A DNA stretch of 64,000 bases. It comes from Brasilonema sp. UFV-L1. Its GTDB lineage: Bacteria > Cyanobacteriota > Cyanobacteriia > Cyanobacteriales > Nostocaceae. How positions within the stretch are numbered: the first letter of the stretch is position 1; the number at the start of each line of letters is the position of its first letter. Shown piece by piece: positions 9,015-17,266 of the stretch. The stretch lies in NCBI RefSeq assembly GCF_012912105.1, contig NZ_QMEA01000137.1, forward strand, positions 1-64,000. Reading direction: 5' to 3'. The notes under the pieces were generated by a model. That model had not been told where the DNA came from. It searched no databases and worked only from the letters and a program-made list of their open reading frames with translations. Position numbers and translations under genes: made by a program.

Positions 9015-9063
9015 CGTTCCCAGGCTCAGTCTGGGAACGCAATGCAAGGAGGCTCAGCCTCCT
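9015..9063. repeat. double-hairpin dispersed repeat, copy 2
   Basis: CGTTCCCAG (9015-9023) pairs with CTGGGAACG (9031-9039), then AGGAGGC (9047-9053) pairs with GCCTCCT (9057-9063). The order and spacing are the same as at 4550-4595. It sits between the vWA gene and the next small gene and could slow or end transcription between them. Confidence 0.75.
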
Positions 9064-9197
9064 GACACTCCAACTACATATCAATTAAATCAATTGTAGA
9101 TTTTGGATTTTGGAATGGGGAGAAAAGGTAAAATTAAGAAAGCTTTATTATTTCAAATTTTACCTTTCACCTCCTCAAGTCAAATAGGAAGTTATCA

Positions 9198-9431
9198 TTG
9201 GATTTTGAAATCATTGGAGAAATTACCAACATAGAAATCATTGCAGTTGGTAATTCGATTCGTGAGTTAGAGCGCCTGCGAAAAGCTTATGGTTCTAGTA
9301 GATGGAGAAAACTTAAAGGAATAGCAACTATCAGCTTAAATGATGGCACTGTTTGCGAGGCTGAACTTCATTGGTATGAAGCACACGGCATTGGTAAAAA
9401 AGAAATCAAAATAAAGTATATTTTGAATTAA
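9198..9431 (+). CDS. small conserved cyanobacterial hypothetical protein
   Basis: 77 residues, starting at TTG. The sequence has an N-terminal strand-rich part (MDFEIIGEITNIEIIAVG), then RLRKAYGSSRWRKLKGIATI and a C-terminal ELHWYEAHGIGKKEIKIK. I recall closely similar short proteins of unknown function in other cyanobacteria, which supports it being real. It is basic, has no membrane segment, and stops 5 bases before the next small gene, so the two are probably one transcript inserted inside the conflict locus. It may be a passenger and not part of that system. Confidence 0.7.
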   Translation: MDFEIIGEITNIEIIAVGNSIRELERLRKAYGSSRWRKLKGIATISLNDGTVCEAELHWYEAHGIGKKEIKIKYILN

Positions 9432-9436
9432 CTATT

Positions 9437-9670
9437 ATGAGTGAAAATGCTATCAAAACACAATTTGTCGTCTGCATCAAAAATGAGAATTACGCCGCAT
9501 CCTTGGAAGTGCGAAAAATATATCAGGTCATTCCTGATAGTAAAGCTATTGAGCATCACATGATGCGAGTGATTGATGAATCACAAGAGGATTATCTATA
9601 TCCAGAAAATTATTTTGTGCCTATTGATTTACCAAAAGTGGCTGAAGATGTTTTTTCAATCAGTGCCTAA
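9437..9670 (+). CDS. small conserved cyanobacterial hypothetical protein
   Basis: 77 residues with ATG start, five bases after the previous stop. Recognisable core: FVVCIKNENYAASLEVRKIYQVIPD, then MRVIDESQEDYLYPENYFVPIDLP. This pattern recurs in cyanobacteria as a short stand-alone protein of unknown function; the fold looks beta-rich and SH3-like to me, which is only a guess. It is acidic and soluble. It is co-directional with the conflict genes on both sides but separated from the CHAT gene by a spacer carrying a palindrome. Confidence 0.7.
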   Translation: MSENAIKTQFVVCIKNENYAASLEVRKIYQVIPDSKAIEHHMMRVIDESQEDYLYPENYFVPIDLPKVAEDVFSISA

Positions 9671-9701
9671 CATTGTGTCTTAACTTGTAGAGATGATAAG
9701 T

Positions 9702-9742
9702 TGTCATTGCGAGCAGAACGTAGTGGAGCGTTCGCAATGACA
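9702..9742. repeat. GTCATTGCGA inverted repeat
   Basis: TGTCATTGCGA (9702-9712) and TCGCAATGACA (9732-9742) are exact reverse complements around 19 bases. The same word heads the internal part of the MITE at 47162-47287, so this is a dispersed cyanobacterial repeat. Confidence 0.7.
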
Positions 9743-9773
9743 CCATAAACTCTTTATCTACCTAACTCTCACC

Positions 9774-11249
9774 ATGTCGAGCAAACTTGTAGAGCGGCGT
9801 TTGAATGACTTTAAGCGTAGATGTGGTAAGGATGGGGATGTAGCCTTGCAATTGGCGTATCACGCTGCCATGCCCGTTGCCTTAAATCCTGAGTTGCTGC
9901 ACTTTCTCCGAATTAACTTCATTCTTGATCCGCCAGAGCAACTTTCTCATACAGTCGAGTTTGAGTTTCTCACTTCTGGGCTGTGTCGTGAAATTGACGC
10001 AGAACTATATGAAATCGAGTCAGAAACTCGCAATGAGTTGTTGCAGGAGTTGATGAGAAGGGAAGATGCAAGACAACGAATTCAAGATGTTGCTACGCTG
10101 CTTTGGCAGTATGTCGAGTATCATTCACCTTGGGCAGATCGAGTTGAATTAGAACGGGCGCAACAACTGACTGCACTCAATTTTCTAGATCCGGTAAAGG
10201 CAAAAGAGTGGTTGGATGAAGCAGAAGCTAATCCTAGTTTAGGGAGAGGGGAGCGGGAATGGTTCATCGCGATGCGTCAGGAAATTGAAGAGCTTCCTGA
10301 TCTGCCAGAAGACACTCCCGATCTCTACCACAATCAAAAGGGCCAAAAAATTCTGATTCTGGCAGCAAATCCTAAAAGCACAACACCACTGCGTTTGGAT
10401 GAGGAGGTACGTGAAATTGATGCTGGATTGCAACGAGCCAAACACCGCGATCAGTTTGTCTTAGAACAGAAGTGGGCAGTCCGACCGAGGGATATCCCAA
10501 GGGCATTTCTAGATTGTAATCCCCAAATAGTCCATTTTTCGGGACATGGCCTAGGGGAAGAAGGATTGGTTTTTGAGGATGAAAGTGGGCAGTCCAAGCT
10601 AGTGAGTGGAGATGCACTGGCTGGATTATTTCAATTGTTTGCGAATCACATTGAGTGTGTGGTGCTCAATGGCTGTTACTCAGAGGTGCAGGCGAACGCG
10701 ATCGCTCAACATATTAACTATGTGATTGGCATGAAAAAAGCGATTGGAGATAGAGCAGCAATTGAATTTGCTGTGGGTTTTTACGATGCTTTAGGAGCAG
10801 GGCATTCAATTGAGTTTGCCTACAAATTTGGTTGTGCTGCAATTAGGTTAGCAGGTATTCCAGAGCAACTAACCCCAACTCTTAAGAAGAAGCCTTTTTA
10901 TGGATCTAAAGACCAACCTCCAGTCCCCAGTGAACTAGCGTCTGAGTTAGATCAAGAACTAAACGACTCTGACAGAGAAGTACTTACAGAACTCTTAATA
11001 CGTAGTGGACGTGCAGAATATTCGGCGCGAAAAGCTCTTTGTGTAAAAATTGGAATTGAACCAAATCAACTTGGATTTTTAAGGCAATCCACCGATGCTG
11101 ACTTTGCCTTAGAGCTAATTAGCTATTTGCATAGTATAGGTAACAAACAAGCACTTTGTAAAATCTGCTCCGAACTTGAAATTGTCTTTAAAAGAGGGAA
11201 GTACTCGGCTGATTTGGAAAATATTAAATCAAAAATAAATTGTAATTAA
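9774..11249 (+). CDS. CHAT (caspase-like) domain protein with C-terminal adaptor-like module
   Basis: 491 residues. Residues 1-120 (ERRLNDFKRRCGKDG, LQLAYHAAMPVALNPELL) form a helical N-terminus that I recall from other cyanobacterial effector proteins. The CHAT domain spans about 190-370: KILILAANPKSTTPLRL opens it, the catalytic pair is H258 in IVHFSGHG and C301 in VVLNGCYS. Both residues are present, so it should be an active cysteine protease of the caspase clan. Residues about 402-491 form a helical death-domain-like adaptor, possibly an EAD type other than EAD1. The stop is 4 bases from the TIR-EAD1 gene, so both are made together. Likely role is the protease arm of a conflict response triggered through the MoxR-vWA proteins. 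Confidence 0.75.
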   Translation: MSSKLVERRLNDFKRRCGKDGDVALQLAYHAAMPVALNPELLHFLRINFILDPPEQLSHTVEFEFLTSGLCREIDAELYEIESETRNELLQELMRREDARQRIQDVATLLWQYVEYHSPWADRVELERAQQLTALNFLDPVKAKEWLDEAEANPSLGRGEREWFIAMRQEIEELPDLPEDTPDLYHNQKGQKILILAANPKSTTPLRLDEEVREIDAGLQRAKHRDQFVLEQKWAVRPRDIPRAFLDCNPQIVHFSGHGLGEEGLVFEDESGQSKLVSGDALAGLFQLFANHIECVVLNGCYSEVQANAIAQHINYVIGMKKAIGDRAAIEFAVGFYDALGAGHSIEFAYKFGCAAIRLAGIPEQLTPTLKKKPFYGSKDQPPVPSELASELDQELNDSDREVLTELLIRSGRAEYSARKALCVKIGIEPNQLGFLRQSTDADFALELISYLHSIGNKQALCKICSELEIVFKRGKYSADLENIKSKINCN

Positions 11250-11253
11250 TGAT

Positions 11254-11997
11254 ATGCCAGAAATATCAGATACCCAAGCACAACCTGAAACCGAAGAATT
11301 TGATGTCTTCCTCGCACACAACAGTGCAGACAAACCCGAAGTGAGAGCCATAGCCAATCAACTCAAGGAACGCGGTATTAAGATATGGCTTGATGAAGAA
11401 CAAATTCCACCAGGAAGATCATTTCAAGACGAAATCCAAAAAGCAATTCCACTCGTCAAATCTGCCGTCATCTTTATTGGTTTAAAAGGATTAGGAAAAT
11501 GGCAGACAATGGAATTACGCTCATTAACAACAAGATGTGTCGAAAAAGATATCCCTTTGATTCCTGTTCTCCTTCCTGGCGTGACTCAACTCCCCGAAAA
11601 ATTAGTCTTTTTAAAAGAGTATAGATGGGTAGAGTTTTCTACAAATCTTGATGATATTCAAGCATTAAATAACTTGGTATGGGGAATTACCCAAACTCAA
11701 TCATCACCTCAACCACCAACTGAATTATGGTTCAATGGAGAACGCTTGCAGCAATTCCACAAAGCACTCCTGAGTGGATTTCCTACCACAGCAAAACTCA
11801 AGCAGATGATTCGCTTCAAATTAGATGAGAATTTAGATGCGATCGCAGGAGGTGCAAACCACTCAGAAGTAGTATCCAACCTGATAGAATGGGCTAATGC
11901 TGAAGGGCGACTGGAAGAGCTATTAATTGCTGCTCGTAAAGACAATCTTGGTAACCCAGATTTGCGGAGATTTGATGAACAAATGCGGGGTGGCTAG
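11254..11997 (+). CDS. TIR domain effector with C-terminal EAD1
   Basis: 247 residues. The TIR domain covers about residues 15-150: FDVFLAHNSADKPEV is box 1, IWLDEEQIPPGRSF is the BB-loop region, and the candidate catalytic glutamate is E87 in GKWQTMELRS, which fits NAD+-cleaving TIR enzymes. Residues about 163-247 are an EAD1 domain (LQQFHKALLSGFP, LKQMIRFKLDENLDAIA) clearly homologous to the N-terminus of the protein at 5869-6852. TIR plus EAD1 is a known effector design in cyanobacteria. The gene follows the CHAT gene by 4 bases. Inference: activated TIR depletes NAD+ when recruited through EAD1-EAD1 contact. Confidence 0.82.
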   Translation: MPEISDTQAQPETEEFDVFLAHNSADKPEVRAIANQLKERGIKIWLDEEQIPPGRSFQDEIQKAIPLVKSAVIFIGLKGLGKWQTMELRSLTTRCVEKDIPLIPVLLPGVTQLPEKLVFLKEYRWVEFSTNLDDIQALNNLVWGITQTQSSPQPPTELWFNGERLQQFHKALLSGFPTTAKLKQMIRFKLDENLDAIAGGANHSEVVSNLIEWANAEGRLEELLIAARKDNLGNPDLRRFDEQMRGG

Positions 11998-12094
11998 CGA
12001 TCGCCTAATTTTTCAGTTTAGTTTTATAGAATAATTCGACTATTGTTTGCTAAAAGTAAAGCGAGAAACAGAACTTATATTAAGGACTCGGCTC

Positions 12095-12805
12095 ATGAGT
12101 GCTTCTATCAAAGATAACTCAACAATAGGCGATCGCATCCCACCATTAGAAAGTGGGGACAGACTCACCCGCCACGAATTTGAGCGTCGTTATACCGCTA
12201 TGCCTCATATTAAAAAAGCAGAATTAATAGAAGGAGTCGTTTACTTAGCATCACCAGTACGTTTTAGAAGTCATGCAGAACCTCATGCACATCTAATTAC
12301 CTGGTTGGGAATTTATCAAGTTTACACTCCAAGCATAGATTTAGGAAATAATCCCACAGTACGCTTAGATTTAGATAACGAACTACAACCTGATGCTGTA
12401 TTGTTAATAGATGAACAATTGGGAGGACAAGCACGCATCAGTAACGATGACTATATCGAAGGCGCACCCGAGTTAGTCGCAGAAGTAGCAGCCAGTAGCG
12501 CATCAATTGACTTACATGATAAAAAACGAGCTTACCGTCGCAATGGTGTTCAAGAGTATATCGTCTGGCAAGTCTTGGATAATAGATTAGACTGGTTCAG
12601 CTTGCAAAACGGCGAATATGTCCCACTAAAAGTAGATACAGATGGAGTTATCAAAAGTCAAGTGTTTCCTGGTTTATGGTTAGCTTTACCAGCACTCCTT
12701 ACAGGAAACATGACTAAAGTTTTAGCACTGCTGCAACAAGGACTCAATTCAACAGAACACAGTACATTTGTCAAGCAGTTATCACAAGCATTAGATAAAG
12801 CCTAA
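12095..12805 (+). CDS. Uma2 family (DUF820) putative endonuclease
   Basis: 236 residues from the ATG at 12095, chosen because TAAGGA lies 9 bases upstream; an in-frame TTG at 12047 is a weaker option. The core has RLTRHEFERRY, KKAELIEGVVY, ELQPDAVLLI, GAPELVAEVAASSASIDLHDK and the GVQEYIVWQ box, typical of Uma2 with a PD-(D/E)xK-like site. It is only distantly similar to the family member at 3617-4273. The two bracket the conflict island, but Uma2 genes are so common in cyanobacteria that this may be chance. Confidence 0.85.
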   Translation: MSASIKDNSTIGDRIPPLESGDRLTRHEFERRYTAMPHIKKAELIEGVVYLASPVRFRSHAEPHAHLITWLGIYQVYTPSIDLGNNPTVRLDLDNELQPDAVLLIDEQLGGQARISNDDYIEGAPELVAEVAASSASIDLHDKKRAYRRNGVQEYIVWQVLDNRLDWFSLQNGEYVPLKVDTDGVIKSQVFPGLWLALPALLTGNMTKVLALLQQGLNSTEHSTFVKQLSQALDKA

Positions 12806-12844
12806 ATTCGCTAAATTAAGAACCACAATAAAATCTAAAATATA

Positions 12845-13261
12845 ATGAGTCAGCCAATTATTTGGATACACGGAGATTGCCTAAGTCCCGAAAACCCTGC
12901 ACTACAAGAATATCCAGAAGCACCCGCCATCTGGGTTTGGGATGATGCTTTAATTGAAGAATGGCAACTCAGCCTCAAACGTCTCGCTTTTATCTACGAA
13001 TGCTTGCTAGAATTACCCGTTATCATTCGCCGTGGCGATGTGGCGAAAGAAGTTTTAGCCTTTGCCAAAGAACATAATACCAGGAAAGTTGTCACAGCAA
13101 ACAGTCCAAGCCCCCGGTTTGATGCTATCTGCGATAAAATTGAGCATTCTTTGGAACTAGAAGTCTTTGAAGTAGAACCATTTTTTGATTACGATGGCTA
13201 CATTGACTTGAAGCGCTTCTCCCGATATTGGAAAGTCGCAGAACAATATGTGTTTGAATAA
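12845..13261 (+). CDS. photolyase N-terminal-like (alpha/beta) protein
   Basis: 138 residues. PIIWIHGDCLSPENPAL, then RLAFIYECLLELPVIIRRGD and VVTANSPSPRFD resemble the Rossmann-like antenna half of DNA photolyase/cryptochrome (name-strand, 'L..R.G' loop, return strand). The FAD-binding catalytic half is absent and the protein is complete at this size, so it cannot be a photolyase itself. I recall matching stand-alone proteins in other cyanobacteria with no assigned role. It follows the Uma2 gene by 39 bases, with no clear Shine-Dalgarno site. Confidence 0.65.
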   Translation: MSQPIIWIHGDCLSPENPALQEYPEAPAIWVWDDALIEEWQLSLKRLAFIYECLLELPVIIRRGDVAKEVLAFAKEHNTRKVVTANSPSPRFDAICDKIEHSLELEVFEVEPFFDYDGYIDLKRFSRYWKVAEQYVFE

Positions 13262-13340
13262 ACTTCATTAGCTTCACAGCAGTTTGTAAGTAAATAAAGT
13301 ACACTGCCTAAGTTTAAAAACTAGATATAAAGCCTGTTTT

Positions 13341-13425
<85 letters not shown>

Positions 13426-13432
13426 CTTTAAT

Positions 13433-13885
13433 ATGCGTGTCGTTATCCAACGAGTAAAATCATCTCAAGTCACTGTCAACGGTGAAATTATTGGTAAAAT
13501 TGGGCGAGGGTTAAACTTGCTCGTAGGTATTGCTGATACTGACACCCATGTTGAACTTGACTGGATGGTGCGTAAGTGTTTGGAATTACGCTTGTTTCCA
13601 GAACCAGAAGGAGATGAACGTTGGCAAAAATCTGTACAAGAGATAAGCGGCGAGTTACTAGTTGTCAGTCAGTTTACACTTTACGGGGATTGTCGCAAAG
13701 GTCGCCGTCCCTCCTTTGACCGCTCAGCCGCTCCCAAATTAGCGGAAGATTTGTATAATTACTTTGTAGACAAGTTGCGTGAAAGCGGTCTCAAGGTAGA
13801 AACAGGTCGATTTGGGGCAATGATGCAAGTCTCGATTGAAAATGATGGTCCTGTGACTTTGTTACTAGAGCGAGAAGCGACTTAA
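13433..13885 (+). CDS. dtd: D-aminoacyl-tRNA deacylase
   Basis: 150 residues, the normal DTD length. The N-terminus [15 protein letters not shown], the active-site SQFTLYGD block (about residue 79) and the C-terminal GPVTLLLE motif carrying the cross-subunit Gly-cisPro are all intact. DTD hydrolyses D-amino acids, and glycine wrongly joined to tRNA-Ala, from tRNA in the cytoplasm. The start is fixed by the conserved N-terminus. The usual Shine-Dalgarno position is filled by the ACTCCTG repeat, which has no purine-rich site, so initiation must work without one or be set by leader structure. Confidence 0.95.
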   Translation: MRVVIQRVKSSQVTVNGEIIGKIGRGLNLLVGIADTDTHVELDWMVRKCLELRLFPEPEGDERWQKSVQEISGELLVVSQFTLYGDCRKGRRPSFDRSAAPKLAEDLYNYFVDKLRESGLKVETGRFGAMMQVSIENDGPVTLLLEREAT

Positions 13886-13990
13886 GTACTTATACGTAAA
13901 ATAAAAAGATCACCATTAGCTAGACTGCTGAGTACGAAATGATGAGAGAATATTAAACTAACGATAACAAAAGTTTAAATTCACCCAGTC

Positions 13991-14326
13991 ATGGCTAAAA
14001 TTGAGTTCTCCAGAGGTATCAGCGAAGAAATCATTCCAGATGTGCGCCTGACGCGATCGCGCAGTGGTGACAGTGCAACAGCAACGTTTATCTTCCAAAA
14101 TCCCAAAGCGTTGAGTAGTAGCAACACAGAAGAAATTACAGGGATGTACATGATTGACGAAGAGGGAGAACTTGTCACCCGCGAAGTCAAGGGTAAATTC
14201 GTAAACGGTAAGCCAGAAGCATTAGAAGCGACTTATCTGATGAAATCCAAAGAGGAGTGGGACCGCTTTATGCGGTTTATGGAGAGGTATGCTAAAGAGA
14301 ATGGTCTGGAATTCAATAAATCTTGA
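13991..14326 (+). CDS. psb28: photosystem II assembly protein Psb28
   Basis: 111 residues beginning [22 protein letters not shown], with the [20 protein letters not shown] segment and [22 protein letters not shown], a full-length Psb28. It binds the CP47 side of photosystem II assembly intermediates on the cytoplasmic face of the thylakoid and is not in the mature complex. It lies alone between dtd and moaB; a heptamer hairpin follows it. No strong Shine-Dalgarno site is visible upstream. Confidence 0.95.
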   Translation: MAKIEFSRGISEEIIPDVRLTRSRSGDSATATFIFQNPKALSSSNTEEITGMYMIDEEGELVTREVKGKFVNGKPEALEATYLMKSKEEWDRFMRFMERYAKENGLEFNKS

Positions 14327-14343
14327 GTAGTTATTAGTCATCA

Positions 14344-14403
14344 GTTAGTGGTTAGTGGTTAGTCCAACAACCAATAACTAACAACTAACAACTAACAACT
14401 AAC
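14344..14403. repeat. heptamer repeats in hairpin arrangement
   Basis: GTTAGTG-type heptamers (14344-14363) are followed by four copies of AACTAAC (14376-14403). The two arms are complementary (GTTAGT with ACTAAC), so the RNA can fold into a long stem between psb28 and moaB. It is another period-seven STRR-like array. Confidence 0.85.
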
Positions 14404-14427
14404 GATCATGGACAGTATGCTTGACTT

Positions 14428-14952
14428 ATGACGCACATTCCTCACCCAGACTCCCCAGGTATAGCTGTAAAATGCGCTGTTGTAACAGTCAGCGATACAC
14501 GTTCACAACAAACAGACAAAAGTGGTCAGCTGATTCAAGAATTACTCCGCAATGCCAATCATTCTATAGAAGCTTACACAATTCTTAAAGATGAACCTGT
14601 GCAAATTCAAGAGCAAATCGAACGACTAGGGCAGCAATCAAGTCTGGATGTCGTGATATTTAATGGTGGCACAGGTATTGCACCAAGAGACACTACATAT
14701 GATACACTAGAAAGGATGATTGAAAAAACGCTACCTGGATTCGGTGAGTTGTTCCGTTTTTTAAGTTATCAAGAGATAGGTTCGCGAGCGATCGCATCTC
14801 GCGCCGTTGCTGGTGTTTATCAGCAGAAACTCATCTTTTCTCTTCCAGGTTCCAGTAATGCAGTGCGGCTGGCGATGGAAAAACTTATTTTGCCAGAACT
14901 CGTTCATTTAGTTGGGCAGTTACGCCAATCAAAAACAACCCCCTCTGGTTGA
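14428..14952 (+). CDS. moaB: MoaB/MogA family molybdopterin biosynthesis protein
   Basis: 174 residues. The MoCF-binding fold is clear: KCAVVTVSDTRSQQTDKSGQ, the FNGGTGIAPRDTTYDTLE active-site block, GFGELFRFLSYQEIGSRA, and a LPGSSNAVRLAMEKL end. These proteins adenylylate molybdopterin before molybdenum insertion, for enzymes such as nitrate reductase. MoaB and MogA are hard to tell apart by sequence; cyanobacterial copies are usually called MoaB. Its stop lies within the start of a possible terminator hairpin and it converges on mraY. Confidence 0.88.
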   Translation: MTHIPHPDSPGIAVKCAVVTVSDTRSQQTDKSGQLIQELLRNANHSIEAYTILKDEPVQIQEQIERLGQQSSLDVVIFNGGTGIAPRDTTYDTLERMIEKTLPGFGELFRFLSYQEIGSRAIASRAVAGVYQQKLIFSLPGSSNAVRLAMEKLILPELVHLVGQLRQSKTTPSG

Positions 14953-14969
14953 GGAGGAGGTTATTTTTT
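14937..14969. terminator. possible terminator between moaB and mraY
   Basis: AACC-CCTC pairs imperfectly with GAGG-GGTT (about 14937-14964) followed by ATTTTTT. The position between convergent genes fits termination, but the stem has a bulge and overlaps the moaB stop codon. Confidence 0.4.
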
Positions 14970-14991
14970 CTTCAGGCATTTTCTACGGTCA

Positions 14992-16095
14992 TCAGAACCG
15001 ACCAATTGTCAAACTGACAACAGCTAAAATTGCACCAACTATGTAGAAGAAGGCAACAACATGTAATTCAGACCAGCCGGAGAGTTCTAGATGATGGTGT
15101 AATGGTGCCATTTTGAACAAACGCTTGCCTTTACCATCTGGACCTTTGGTAGCTTTGTAATAGCTAACCTGTGCCATTACGGAAAGGGTTTCTACGAAGA
15201 ATATTCCGCTGAGAATGAACAGTGCAACTAAGCTGTTGGTTAGGAGTCCCACGGCTGCTAAAGCCCCTCCAAGAGCCAAGGAACCAGTATCTCCCATGAA
15301 AACACGGGCTGGGTTACGGTTATGAGCCAAAAACCCTAAACAACTGCCACTCATACAAGCACAGAAGACCATCAATCCAGGCGAGGAGGGGGCGCTAAGA
15401 GCACCTAGTGTCAGGAGTGCGATCGCCACTGTTCCTGCTGCTAAGCCATCAATTCCATCAGTAAGGTTAGTCGCGTTACTTTCTGCCACTAGTACGAAGC
15501 CCGCTAAGGGCCAAAATAGTAATCCTAGTGGTAAAGAAAAACCCAAAGGCAAAGCGATATTTGTAATGTCAAAAGGTTGAGTAAAAATTAGCCACAGACA
15601 GAACGTCGCTGCAAAACCGATTTGCAAAGCGAGTTTCGTCCGAGGAGATATACCTTTATTAGATTTACGGCGCAGAATTTGCCAGTCATCTATCCAGCCA
15701 ATCAATCCGTAGCTTAATGTCAAAGCAGAAACTGCTAGCACCTCTGTTGTAAAGCCAGACCACACACAAGCAGTGATCACCGCCACAGGAACAAAGAATA
15801 TGCCCCCCATTGTCGGTGTACCTGCTTTCTTAAGATGAGCCTGAGGACCATCCTCACGAATGATTTGCCCCGTTTTCAGTGCTTGCAGAAGTGGTACTAC
15901 CCAAAAACCGACTGCGGCTGAGGCGAGCGCACAGAATAAAAATGGCAGGGTGAGCGATACACCTTGCCAAGGCAATCTGTTTGCCATCCCATCTAACACC
16001 AGTGCTGATACACCCAGACTTGCACCCAGTAGAGAGACCAGACCTATGCCATTAATGATGTTTAACCCTTGGTCAGGAGATAATTTTGCGTCCAC
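14992..16095 (-). CDS. mraY: phospho-N-acetylmuramoyl-pentapeptide transferase
   Basis: 367 residues with about ten membrane helices. Family motifs are in order: KKAGTPTMGGIFF, the YGLIGWIDDW aspartates, NATNLTDGIDGLA, FMGDTGSLALGG and APLHHHLELSGW. MraY transfers phospho-MurNAc-pentapeptide to undecaprenyl phosphate, making lipid I for peptidoglycan at the inner membrane. The start is a GTG with GGAAG upstream. It is not in a dcw cluster here; its upstream neighbour on the same strand is a DUF3134 gene about 90 bases away. Confidence 0.95.
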   Translation of the reverse strand: MDAKLSPDQGLNIINGIGLVSLLGASLGVSALVLDGMANRLPWQGVSLTLPFLFCALASAAVGFWVVPLLQALKTGQIIREDGPQAHLKKAGTPTMGGIFFVPVAVITACVWSGFTTEVLAVSALTLSYGLIGWIDDWQILRRKSNKGISPRTKLALQIGFAATFCLWLIFTQPFDITNIALPLGFSLPLGLLFWPLAGFVLVAESNATNLTDGIDGLAAGTVAIALLTLGALSAPSSPGLMVFCACMSGSCLGFLAHNRNPARVFMGDTGSLALGGALAAVGLLTNSLVALFILSGIFFVETLSVMAQVSYYKATKGPDGKGKRLFKMAPLHHHLELSGWSELHVVAFFYIVGAILAVVSLTIGRF

Positions 16096-16182
16096 GGAAA
16101 CTTCCCTTCACTCCACACTTGACTTGCAAAACTAAACAATAGGGACGAGTTGTGCCAATAGTATACCTTCAGCCCGGATTAT

Positions 16183-16422
16183 TCACTCCTCTTCTGGAGC
16201 GGTATCATCGTCGTCATCAAAGTCATATTCACCAATTCCATCTTCAGTACTCAAAAACTCCGAGATCTCTTCTTCGTCGTCTTGGAAATCAGACTCGTGA
16301 ACATCACGCGCTATAAGACGACCGCTTGATTGCAACCAGTCCAGCAGTGAGGACTCTTGTTTTAATGGAATTACAGTCGCCCGCTGGTTTCGGGGTACCT
16401 CGTGCAATGGAGAATTTAGCAT
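16183..16422 (-). CDS. DUF3134 family small acidic protein
   Basis: 79 residues. MLNSPLHEVPRNQRATVIPLKQESSLLDWLQSSGRLIARD is a conserved cyanobacterial N-terminus that I match to DUF3134; the tail is very acidic (EYDFDDDDDTAPEEE). No membrane segment or signal is present. Function is unknown. It lies upstream of mraY on the same strand and may share its transcript. Confidence 0.75.
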   Translation of the reverse strand: MLNSPLHEVPRNQRATVIPLKQESSLLDWLQSSGRLIARDVHESDFQDDEEEISEFLSTEDGIGEYDFDDDDDTAPEEE

Positions 16423-16648
16423 ATCTACGAAGACAATATAACGGGAAGGTAGTTAGACACTAAGAGTCTATCACTTGATACAGCACTATTTACTTGTTAA
16501 TTCAACTCTTAACTCAAAAATCCGACAAAAAATTTTTTATTTATCATAGATAGAGGAAACGGTGAAAGAGCAAAACTTATAGGTATGACACTATACATAG
16601 TTAATCAATATTTTCTCAACTTAATCATGTTTTCTGAGGTGACAAACA

Positions 16649-17266
16649 ATGCTAGGAAAAGCGACCCTATTAGAAGCAATTGCTGGTACAAACCGTGGAC
16701 TACTTGCAACTGAGCAAGAGAAACAGGCGATCTTAGTAGCAATTGCAAATTTAGAAGATGTAAATCCTACACCGTCTCCATTTGAAGCAACAGACTTGCT
16801 CAATGGCAACTGGCGATTACTGTATACCACTAGCAAAGCTCTATTAAACATTGATAATCTACCCTTATATAAACTAGGTCAAATTTATCAGTGCATTCGC
16901 GTAGAAACTAACAGAATTTACAATATAGCTGAAACTTATAGCTTACCTTTATTTGAAGGTCTAGTCAGCGTTGCTGCAAAATTTGAACCAGTTTCACGTC
17001 GGCGCATCAACGTAAAATTTGAGCGGTCTATTATTGGTTTACAACGCTTAATAGGGTACACATCACCAGAGAGTTTTATTCAACAAATTGAAGTTGGTAA
17101 AAAACTCACCGCAATTGATTTTCCTTTAAACAGTGATAAACAACAAGGTTGGCTAGATATCACTTATATAGATAACAATTTGCGTATTGGTAGGGGTAAT
17201 GAAGGAAGCATATTTGTTTTGACGAAAGTTAATAGATCCTCCTCAATGAGTTCTTGCGACCATTGA
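16649..17266 (+). CDS. PAP/fibrillin family protein
   Basis: 205 residues. LLEAIAGTNRGLLAT, LNGNWRLLYTTSKALLNIDNLPLYKLGQIYQ and the C-terminal GWLDITYIDNNLRIGRGNEGSIFVLTK are the plastid lipid-associated protein/fibrillin signature with a lipocalin-like barrel. In cyanobacteria these proteins associate with thylakoids and help photoprotection. The ATG at 16649 fits the family N-terminus. It is monocistronic. Confidence 0.88.
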   Translation: MLGKATLLEAIAGTNRGLLATEQEKQAILVAIANLEDVNPTPSPFEATDLLNGNWRLLYTTSKALLNIDNLPLYKLGQIYQCIRVETNRIYNIAETYSLPLFEGLVSVAAKFEPVSRRRINVKFERSIIGLQRLIGYTSPESFIQQIEVGKKLTAIDFPLNSDKQQGWLDITYIDNNLRIGRGNEGSIFVLTKVNRSSSMSSCDH

